From assembly GCF_021531315.1 (NCBI RefSeq), contig NZ_JAFBIQ010000021.1:1-37570 (forward strand): DNA of 37,570 nucleotides, in the 5' to 3' direction. Position numbers and translations under genes: made by a program. This document shows, piece by piece, positions 32,165 to 37,570 of this stretch (position 1 is the stretch's first letter; the number at the start of each line of letters is the position of its first letter). The notes below the pieces were generated by a model. It did not search any database and was not told the origin of the DNA. It was given only the letters and a program-made list of their open reading frames with translations. This DNA is from Oscillibacter valericigenes. GTDB lineage: Bacteria > Bacillota > Clostridia > Oscillospirales > Oscillospiraceae.

Positions 32165-32839
32165 TTATTCCTCCGCCGCGGGCAGCGTTTCCGGCTCCTC
32201 CCAGTCCTCCATCGTGGCGACCAGACGGTGGATGGGCGTTCCCAGCTCGTGGAACTTCGCCTCATAGTCGGTCATCACGCCGACGGTGCCGTTCGCGTGC
32301 AGGTCGTCCGTCACCTCGGAGAGCGTGAAGCCAAAGCACGGGATCTCCTCCACCGACCAGGCAAACAGCGGCGCGTTGTCCGTCTTGAAGTGGATCTGCC
32401 CGCCGTCCTTGAGCACCTTGCGGTAGAGCCTTAAAAAGTTGCCGTGCGTCAATCGGCGCTTGGCGTGGCGCTTCGTCGGCCACGGGTCGCAGAAGTTGAT
32501 ATAGATGCGCTCCACCTCGCCCGGGGCGAAAAACTCGGGCAGGAGGTTCGCGTTCGCGTCGATGAAGCGGACATTCTTCAGCCCCTCGGCGGCGCAGCGC
32601 TCCATGGCGACCACCATCGCGTCGGGCACCATCTCCACCGCGACAAACAGCACATCCGGCTCCGCCGCCGCCGTGCCGGCGGTGAAGCGCCCCTTGCCGC
32701 AGCCGAGCTCCACGCGCAGCTCGCGGCAGTCTGGCATCAGCTCACGCCAGTGACCGCGCTGTGCGGCAGGGTCTTTGATCTGATAGTCCGCGCAGCGCTC
32801 CATGCGCGGCAGCAGGTTCTTCTTTTTTCTCATTCGCAT
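32165..32839 (-). CDS. trmB: tRNA (guanine(46)-N7)-methyltransferase
   Basis: This is a 224-residue SAM-dependent methyltransferase that makes m7G46 in the variable loop of tRNAs. The SAM-binding ELGCGKGRF motif, the VEMVPDAMV segment, the family signature YINFCDPWPTKRHAKRRL and the C-terminal HFKTDN and SEVTDDLHAN/YEAKF blocks are all present. The start at 32839 (MRMRKKK) is chosen because GCGAGGT lies 8 nt upstream; an alternative ATG is two codons later. It converges on rplT. Confidence 0.95.
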   Translation of the reverse strand: MRMRKKKNLLPRMERCADYQIKDPAAQRGHWRELMPDCRELRVELGCGKGRFTAGTAAAEPDVLFVAVEMVPDAMVVAMERCAAEGLKNVRFIDANANLLPEFFAPGEVERIYINFCDPWPTKRHAKRRLTHGNFLRLYRKVLKDGGQIHFKTDNAPLFAWSVEEIPCFGFTLSEVTDDLHANGTVGVMTDYEAKFHELGTPIHRLVATMEDWEEPETLPAAEE

Positions 32840-33036
32840 GGGAAATACCTCGCTTTTTGCGTTCATTTCCTGCCTATCATAGCGGAAACGCGCCGATAAA
32901 ACAAGTGAAAAATGCATCGAATCCGTCAGAGAGCGGAAAATTGCCGCAAGAACTGCGTGACATTGTTAAAAATGAAGCAATTCTTGCAAAAAACAGGGCG
33001 AAAACGGAAAAAATTCGAAAAGAAATGATATTCCTC

Positions 33037-33065
33037 TTGCAAAATGCGAAGGGAATGCATATAAT
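33037..33065 (+). promoter_or_regulatory. Sigma-A promoter of crt-hbd
   Basis: TTGCAA (33037-33042), 17-nt spacer, perfect TATAAT (33060-33065), 35 nt before the crt start codon. The rest of the 261-nt gap between trmB and crt is AT-rich and shows nothing else. Confidence 0.75.
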
Positions 33066-33100
33066 AGTTGCATCATAAGAGAACAAAAGGAGGGCATACC

Positions 33101-33877
33101 ATGTCTTTCGTGACCTATGAGCCGCGCGGCGCGGTCGCCTATCTCATCATCGACCGCCCCGAGGCGCTCAACGCGCTCAACTCGCAGGTGCTCGCCGATC
33201 TTGACGCGGCGCTCGACGCCGTCGACCTCGATACCGTCCGCTGCCTGATCGTGCGCGGCGCGGGGGAGAAGTCCTTTGTCGCGGGCGCGGACATCGCGCA
33301 GATGAAGGGCCTGACCAAGACGGAGGGCGAGACCTTCGGCAAGCAGGGCAACGATGTGATGCGCAGACTCGAGACCTTTCCCATCCCCACCATCGCGGCG
33401 GTCGGCGGCTACGCGCTCGGCGGCGGCTGCGAGCTGGCGATGAGCTGCGACTTCCGCCTCTGCTCCGATACCGCCGTGTTCGGCCAGCCCGAGACGGGTC
33501 TCGGCATCACTCCCGGCTTCGGCGGTACGCAGCGCCTTGCGCGCCTCGTCGGCCCCGGCATGGCAAAGCAGCTGATCTACACCGCCCGCAACATCAAGGC
33601 AGACGAGGCGCTTCGCATCGGCCTTGTCAACGCCGTCTACCCGCTCGTCGAGCTGTACGGCGCGGCGGAGAAGCTCGCCTCTCAGATCGCGGCGAACGCG
33701 CCCATCGCGGTGCGCGCGGCGAAGCGCGCCATCAACGAGGGTCTTGACCTTGCGATGGATGAGGCCGTGGCGGTCGAGGAGCGCGCCTTCGGCTCCTGCT
33801 TCGAGACTGCCGACCAGCAGGAGGGCATGGGCGCCTTCCTCGAAAAGCGCAAGCACGAACCGTTCACCAACAAGTAA
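33101..33877 (+). CDS. crt: Short-chain enoyl-CoA hydratase (crotonase)
   Basis: This is a 258-residue crotonase-fold enzyme. The oxyanion-hole region AGADIAQM, the first catalytic Glu in GGGCELAMSCD and the second in GQPETGLGITPGFGGTQRL are intact, as expected for hydration of crotonyl-CoA or its reverse. The C-terminus FLEKRKHEPFTNK is like Clostridium Crt. Together with hbd, 48 nt downstream, it carries out the crotonyl-CoA/3-hydroxybutyryl-CoA steps of the butyrate pathway. Thiolase, Bcd and Etf genes are not in the window. Ribosome site AAAGGAGGGC. Confidence 0.93.
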   Translation: MSFVTYEPRGAVAYLIIDRPEALNALNSQVLADLDAALDAVDLDTVRCLIVRGAGEKSFVAGADIAQMKGLTKTEGETFGKQGNDVMRRLETFPIPTIAAVGGYALGGGCELAMSCDFRLCSDTAVFGQPETGLGITPGFGGTQRLARLVGPGMAKQLIYTARNIKADEALRIGLVNAVYPLVELYGAAEKLASQIAANAPIAVRAAKRAINEGLDLAMDEAVAVEERAFGSCFETADQQEGMGAFLEKRKHEPFTNK

Positions 33878-33925
33878 GCGTTACTTGATAACCTATCAAT
33901 CTTAATTCACAGGAGGAACATAAAA

Positions 33926-34762
33926 ATGAAAGTTGCAGTTTTCGGCGCCGGCACCATGGGCAGCGGCATCGCTCAGGTCTTCGCGGCGCACGGCCACACC
34001 ACGCTGATGTACGCTTCCAGCGTCGCTTCCGCGCAGCGCCACAGAGAGAAGCTTGACGCCTCTCTCCAGAAGCGCGTCGAGAAGGGCAAGATGACGCAGG
34101 AGGCCAAGGACGCCCTGATGGCGAACATCCTCGTCGAGGAGAAGTCCGCCGCCGCGGACGCCGACCTCGTCATCGAGTGCGCCAAGGAGGAGATGGCCTA
34201 CAAGCGCGCCATGCTCACCGAGCTGGACGAGATGTGCAAGGACTCCACCATCTTTGCCACCAACACCTCTTCTCTCTCCGTCACCGAGATGGGCCTCGGC
34301 CTCAAGCACCCCGTCATCGGTATGCACTTCTTCAATCCCGTGCCGAGCATGAAGCTCGTCGAGGTCATCCGCGGTGCGAACACCACGCAGGAGACCTTTG
34401 ACTTCATCTACAAGCTCTCCGAGGAGATCGGCAAGCAGCCGGTCGAGGTCGCCGAGGCCCCCGGCTTCGTCGTCAACAAGGTCCTCATCCCCATGATCAA
34501 CGAGGCCATCGGCCTTGTTGAGACCGGCGTCGCCTCCGTCGAGGACATCGACAAGGCGATGATGCTCGGTGCGAACCATCCCATGGGCCCCCTCGCCCTC
34601 GGCGATTTCATCGGCCTCGATGTCTGCCTCGCCATCATGAATGTCCTGCTCGAGGAGACCGGCGATCCCAAGTACCGTCCCGCCCTGCTGCTCAAGAAGA
34701 TGGTGCGCGGCGGTCAGCTCGGCCGCAAGTCCGGCAAGGGCTTCTACGATTACAGCAAGTAA
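33926..34762 (+). CDS. hbd: 3-hydroxybutyryl-CoA dehydrogenase
   Basis: This is a 278-residue NAD(P)-dependent 3-hydroxyacyl-CoA dehydrogenase. The Rossmann motif [21 protein letters not shown] begins the protein (residues 3-23). The catalytic region [13 protein letters not shown], the His-containing [17 protein letters not shown] and the C-terminal [19 protein letters not shown] and [10 protein letters not shown] blocks are intact. It reduces acetoacetyl-CoA to 3-hydroxybutyryl-CoA before Crt acts. Length matches clostridial Hbd (~280). Ribosome site ACAGGAGGAAC. Confidence 0.95.
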   Translation: MKVAVFGAGTMGSGIAQVFAAHGHTTLMYASSVASAQRHREKLDASLQKRVEKGKMTQEAKDALMANILVEEKSAAADADLVIECAKEEMAYKRAMLTELDEMCKDSTIFATNTSSLSVTEMGLGLKHPVIGMHFFNPVPSMKLVEVIRGANTTQETFDFIYKLSEEIGKQPVEVAEAPGFVVNKVLIPMINEAIGLVETGVASVEDIDKAMMLGANHPMGPLALGDFIGLDVCLAIMNVLLEETGDPKYRPALLLKKMVRGGQLGRKSGKGFYDYSK

Positions 34763-34793
34763 TTTTTCGGCAAAATATAACAGAATACAACAG

Positions 34794-34821
34794 AAAAGAG
34801 CCGGTTTCGACCGGCTCTTTT
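34794..34821 (+). terminator. Intrinsic terminator after hbd
   Basis: AAAAGAGCCGGT pairs perfectly with ACCGGCTCTTTT around a TTCG tetraloop, ending in a T-run, 31 nt after the hbd stop. Confidence 0.92.
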
Positions 34822-34919
34822 CTCAACCGACGAGGGGGCAGGGTGTCCGCTCCGGCCTCTTCGGCGGGGGGGACGACAAGCCGGCCAAGAGCCGCCCGCC
34901 GGAATTTTGAGCCGCGCAC

Positions 34920-34948
34920 TTGACAAACGCGGCAGGCGGGCGTATACT
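34920..34948 (+). promoter_or_regulatory. Sigma-A promoter of thrS
   Basis: Perfect TTGACA (34920-34925), 17-nt spacer, TATACT (34943-34948). Transcription would begin near 34955, at the 5' edge of the T-box leader. Confidence 0.85.
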
Positions 34949-34954
34949 GCTATC

Positions 34955-35187
34955 CGTTAAAAAGGCATTGACGGAGAAGAAACCGCGGCGCAGCGCACAG
35001 AGAGGGACGCACTTTGGTGCAAGCGTCCTGCGAAAAGCGGCGGCAGTACCACTCCCGAGCAGCCCGCGTCGAGCGGGACGGGTTCGCCCGTTACAGCGGA
35101 CACAAGCGGCGCGCAAGCGCAAGCAGGGTGGAACCGTGGAGTTATAATGCTTCACCCCTGATACCGTCGGGGGTGGAGCTTTTTTTG
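34955..35187 (+). promoter_or_regulatory. T-box leader of thrS (threonine)
   Basis: The leader carries the T-box sequence AGCAGGGTGGAACCGTGG (35122-35139), which pairs with the free CCA end of uncharged tRNA. A terminator GCTTCACCCC/GGGGTGGAGC (35149-35158 with 35170-35179) followed by seven T residues lies just downstream. Stem I has the AGAGAGGGA opening (from ~35000) and a GAGC segment preceded by AGTACCACTC (35045-35054), in which ACC is the likely specifier codon for Thr. Uncharged tRNA-Thr would stabilise the antiterminator and allow thrS expression. Confidence 0.93.
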
Positions 35188-35218
35188 CACCCTCAAAGTC
35201 AAATGGAGGTATAGAAAC

Positions 35219-37030
35219 ATGTCCGAAGAAGTCAAGATCAACGAAGAAAACCAGTACAGCTTTGAAAATCCCGAATACCGCAAAACCTATTGGCACACCT
35301 GCTCCCATGTGCTCGCGCAGGCGGTCAAGCGCCTCTGGCCCGAGGTGAAGCTTGCCATCGGCCCGAGCATCGACAATGGCTTTTATTACGATCTCCTCGC
35401 GCCCTTCTCCTTCACGCCGGAGAACCTCACCGAGATCGAGGCGGAGATGCGCAGGATCTGCAAGGAGAAGCTCAAGCTCGAGCGATTTGAGCTGCCGCGC
35501 GGGGAAGCCATCAAGTTCATGGAGGAAAAGGGCGAGCCGTTCAAGGTCGAGCTCATCCAAGACCTGCCCGCCGACGCCCACATCAGCTTTTATAAGCAGG
35601 GCGAGTTCACCGACCTCTGCGCAGGCCCGCACCTCGACTCCACTGGCCGCATCAAGGGCAACGCCGTCAAGCTGACCGCCTGCAACGCCGCCTACTGGCG
35701 CGGTGACAGCAAGCGCGAGGTGCTCCAGCGCATCTACGGCATCGCCTTCCCGAAGAAGGAGGAGCTGGACGCCTACCTCGCCGAGCGCGAGGAGGCGATC
35801 AAGCGCGACCACAACAAGCTCGGCCGCGAGTTAGAGTATTTCACCACCGTCGAGTGCATCGGTCAGGGCCTTCCCGTGCTGCTGCCCAAGGGCGCGCGCG
35901 TCATCCAGCTGCTCCAGCGCTGGGTGGAGGATACCGAGCAGAAGCGCGGCTATCTGCTCACCAAGACGCCGCTGATGGCCAAGCGCGAGCTCTACAAGAT
36001 CTCCGGCCACTGGGACCACTACCTCGACGGCATGTTCGTCATGGGCGACCCGCAGGACGAAACGAAGGAGTGCTTCGCCCTCCGCCCGATGACCTGCCCG
36101 TTCCAGTATCAGGTCTACCTCAACCGCGGCCGCAGCTACCGCGACCTCCCCATGCGCCTCGGCGAAACCTCCACGCTCTTCCGCAACGAGGACTCCGGCG
36201 AGATGCACGGCCTCATCCGCGTTCGCCAGTTCACCATCTCCGAGGGCCATCTCGTGCTGCGCCCCGACCAGCTCGAGGAGGAATTTAAGGGCTGCCTCGA
36301 CCTCGCCAAATACTGCCTCGGCACCGTCGGCCTGCTCGATAAATGCACCTTCCGCTTCTCCCAGTGGGACCCCGCGAACCCCAACAACAAGTACGAGGGC
36401 ACCGCGGCGCAGTGGGATCATGCCCAGAGCGTGATGGAGCGCATCCTCAAGGACCTCGATGTCAACTACACCGTCGGCATCGACGAGGCGGCGTTCTACG
36501 GCCCCAAGCTCGACATTCAGTATAAGAATGTCTACGGCAAGGAGGATACCCTCGTCACCATTCAGATCGATATGCTCCTTGCCGAGCGCTTCGGCATGTA
36601 CTACATCGACGAGAACGGCGAAAAGGCGCTGCCCTACATCATCCACCGCACCTCGCTCGGCTGCTACGAGCGCACGCTCGCCTACCTCATCGAGGAGTAT
36701 GCAGGCGCCCTGCCGACATGGATGGCGCCCGAGCAGGTGCGCTTCCTGCCCGTCACCGACCGCGCGGCGGATTACTGCGCCGAGCAGGCGCGGGCGCTCG
36801 AGGCCGTGGGCTTCCGCGTCACCGTCGACTACCGCAACGAGAAGATCGGCCGCAAGATCCGCGACGCGCAGATCGAGAAGATCCCCTATATGCTCGTCGT
36901 CGGCGACCGCGACATGGAAAACGGCACCGTCTCCCCGCGCCACCGCGCGGACGGCGACCTCGGCGCGATGCGCATGGACGAGTTTGCCGCCCTGCTCAAG
37001 GCCGTGGTGGACAACAAGGAGAAAAAGTAA
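35219..37030 (+). CDS. thrS: Threonine-tRNA ligase lacking the TGS domain
   Basis: This is a 603-residue class II synthetase. The editing domain comes near the N-terminus: H26-x3-H30 and C134-x3-H138 (CAGPH), matching the Ser-tRNA(Thr) editing site of E. coli ThrRS. The catalytic core has zinc ligands C293, H344 and H476, a motif 2 FRNED (RxE), and a class II C-terminal anticodon-binding domain. The usual N-terminal TGS domain (~60 residues) is absent; the first His comes only 25 residues after the start. The usual NCPGH motif reads TCPFQY (292-297), and GFTQDDAH reads QFTISEGH. T-box control for Thr supports the assignment. Confidence 0.93.
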   Translation: MSEEVKINEENQYSFENPEYRKTYWHTCSHVLAQAVKRLWPEVKLAIGPSIDNGFYYDLLAPFSFTPENLTEIEAEMRRICKEKLKLERFELPRGEAIKFMEEKGEPFKVELIQDLPADAHISFYKQGEFTDLCAGPHLDSTGRIKGNAVKLTACNAAYWRGDSKREVLQRIYGIAFPKKEELDAYLAEREEAIKRDHNKLGRELEYFTTVECIGQGLPVLLPKGARVIQLLQRWVEDTEQKRGYLLTKTPLMAKRELYKISGHWDHYLDGMFVMGDPQDETKECFALRPMTCPFQYQVYLNRGRSYRDLPMRLGETSTLFRNEDSGEMHGLIRVRQFTISEGHLVLRPDQLEEEFKGCLDLAKYCLGTVGLLDKCTFRFSQWDPANPNNKYEGTAAQWDHAQSVMERILKDLDVNYTVGIDEAAFYGPKLDIQYKNVYGKEDTLVTIQIDMLLAERFGMYYIDENGEKALPYIIHRTSLGCYERTLAYLIEEYAGALPTWMAPEQVRFLPVTDRAADYCAEQARALEAVGFRVTVDYRNEKIGRKIRDAQIEKIPYMLVVGDRDMENGTVSPRHRADGDLGAMRMDEFAALLKAVVDNKEKK

Positions 37031-37045
37031 ACAGCGCTTTCGCCT

Positions 37046-37079
37046 CAAACAGCCGCTCAAAGGAGCGGCTGTTTGTTTT
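37046..37079 (+). terminator. Intrinsic terminator after thrS
   Basis: CAAACAGCCGCTC pairs perfectly over 13 bp with GAGCGGCTGTTTG around AAAG, followed by TTTT. Confidence 0.9.
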
Positions 37080-37288
37080 CCGCTCCCTTGGCGGAAATGA
37101 CGGAAGGACTGCGCCGAACTTGCAATGATTGTAATGGATCACATCGAAAATTCCGATAGAAAGAAAGCGTTAACATTTTTTCTGACCGAAATTTTGTGAG
37201 AAATAACGGACAAGGCAAATGAATTCAAGGGATAGAAAAAAAGATTTCCCCCTCCTTTTGTGCGAAAAGCCAAAAGTTGAAAAGCATC

Positions 37289-37317
37289 TTGCAATAAAAC
37301 TTGCAATAAGTTATAAT
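37289..37317 (+). promoter_or_regulatory. Sigma-A promoter of the last lipoprotein gene
   Basis: TTGCAA (37289-37294), 17-nt spacer, perfect TATAAT (37312-37317). The preceding stretch 37080-37288 is AT-rich and appears non-coding. The leader to the ATG is ~140 nt. Confidence 0.75.
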
Positions 37318-37321
37318 GGCT

Positions 37322-37432
37322 ATGCCTCAAAGAGGCACATCGACCGTTTTGGGGATCGCAAAAGCGTCGGGCGGCGTTTTTGCACAGCATCGGACAATGT
37401 TGTGCAAAAGGCCCCTGCCGGACGCCGCGGCC
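37322..37432 (+). promoter_or_regulatory. Structured leader of unknown class
   Basis: A small hairpin GCCTC-AAAG-AGGC-like (37324-37336) is followed by a long stem: TTTTGCACAGCAT (37378-37390) pairs with ATGTTGTGCAAAA (37397-37409) over 13 bp (one G-T) with loop CGGACA. Flanking GCGTCGGGC (37364-37372) can pair with GCCGGACGC (near 37417-37425), extending the structure. It does not match any riboswitch consensus I know. No clear terminator follows. Confidence 0.5.
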
Positions 37433-37464
37433 GCCGAAACGGGAAAATAAAAAGGAGATTGCGT

Positions 37465-37570
37465 ATGAAAAAGTTTTTAGCTCTGATCCTGTCTGTCGCC
37501 ATGGTCTTTGCTCTGGTCGCCTGCGGCGATAAGGGCACGGATGCTCCCACCCCCGGCGGCGACACCCAGC
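37465..37570 (+). CDS. Lipoprotein, N-terminal fragment
   Basis: The first 35 codons of a gene cut by the window edge. MKKFLALILSVAMVFALVAC is a typical lipoprotein signal with Cys20 to be lipidated, followed by a Gly/Asp/Pro/Thr-rich linker (GDKGTDAPTPGGDT). Such starts are typical of ABC-transporter substrate-binding proteins in Clostridia, but the family cannot be determined from this fragment. Ribosome site AAAAGGAGATTG, with its own promoter at 37289-37317. Confidence 0.85.
   Translation, partial: MKKFLALILSVAMVFALVACGDKGTDAPTPGGDTQ

Noticed and set aside
32857-33086. Short open frames on both strands between trmB and crt
   Set aside because: AT-rich promoter region; no ribosome sites of quality, low-complexity translations, and a clear -35/-10 for crt occupies the end.

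Overview
This window is a GC-rich, gene-dense stretch of core chromosome. It most resembles a spore-forming, anaerobic member of the Clostridia, perhaps Oscillospiraceae-like. That placement is inference from several signals: the sporulation genes yqfC and yqfD, the butyryl-CoA pathway enzymes Crt and Hbd, a T-box, a glmS ribozyme, the infC-rpmI-rplT operon, HPr with both His15 and Ser46, and a selenocysteine operon (selA, selB, tRNA-Sec). I see no phage, transposon, CRISPR array, rRNA operon or recognisable defence island.

Layout. Positions 1-1806 (minus strand) hold the N-terminal part of a class I/II aminotransferase and a DUF523-NUDIX pair. Positions 1938-9226 (plus) hold a trimmed version of the classic Firmicutes cluster yqfC-yqfD-phoH-ybeY-era-yqzL-recO, followed by mutS2. 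It includes a 34-codon yqzL-like gene overlapping recO. ptsH (9389) has its own promoter and terminator. Positions 9731-15945 form a compact run: uvrC, a short pyruvate-kinase-like gene, selA, selB and tRNA-Sec. A G5/3D-domain cell-wall protein follows at 16202, with a perfect WalR-type box just downstream of its promoter. Next come a TauE/SafE permease (minus), rsmA, and a GTP-type PEP carboxykinase whose upstream region carries an 11-bp inverted repeat. Positions 21156-24708 hold envelope and stress genes: an SLH-trypsin-like protease, a lipoprotein, a solitary MazF, a secreted protein and a small unknown.

Positions 24801-26319 hold nrdR converging on a DUF421-DUF4363 pair. glmS (26717) is preceded by a glmS ribozyme. 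Positions 28596-30683 (minus) hold a VanY-like peptidase, a metallophosphoesterase, a small-multidrug-export family protein, and a 29-residue Gln/Asn-repeat peptide with a strong ribosome-binding site, a terminator and a promoter matching the forespore sigma-F consensus. infC-rpmI-rplT (30968-32106) starts with the rare AUU initiation codon and has an intrinsic terminator in its leader. trmB (minus), the crt-hbd pair, a T-box-controlled threonyl-tRNA synthetase lacking the TGS domain, and the start of a lipoprotein gene with a long structured leader complete the window.

Functionally the window is mostly information processing and housekeeping: translation (infC, rpmI, rplT, thrS, trmB, rsmA, ybeY, era, selAB-tRNA-Sec), DNA repair (recO, uvrC, mutS2), carbon metabolism (ptsH, pyruvate-kinase-like, pckG, crt, hbd), envelope (glmS, vanY-like, 3D protein, SLH protease) and sporulation (yqfC, yqfD). 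The most interesting unknowns are the forespore-type Gln/Asn peptide, the pyruvate-kinase-like gene embedded in the selenocysteine operon, the atypical ThrRS, the solitary MazF, and the unclassified leader before the final lipoprotein.
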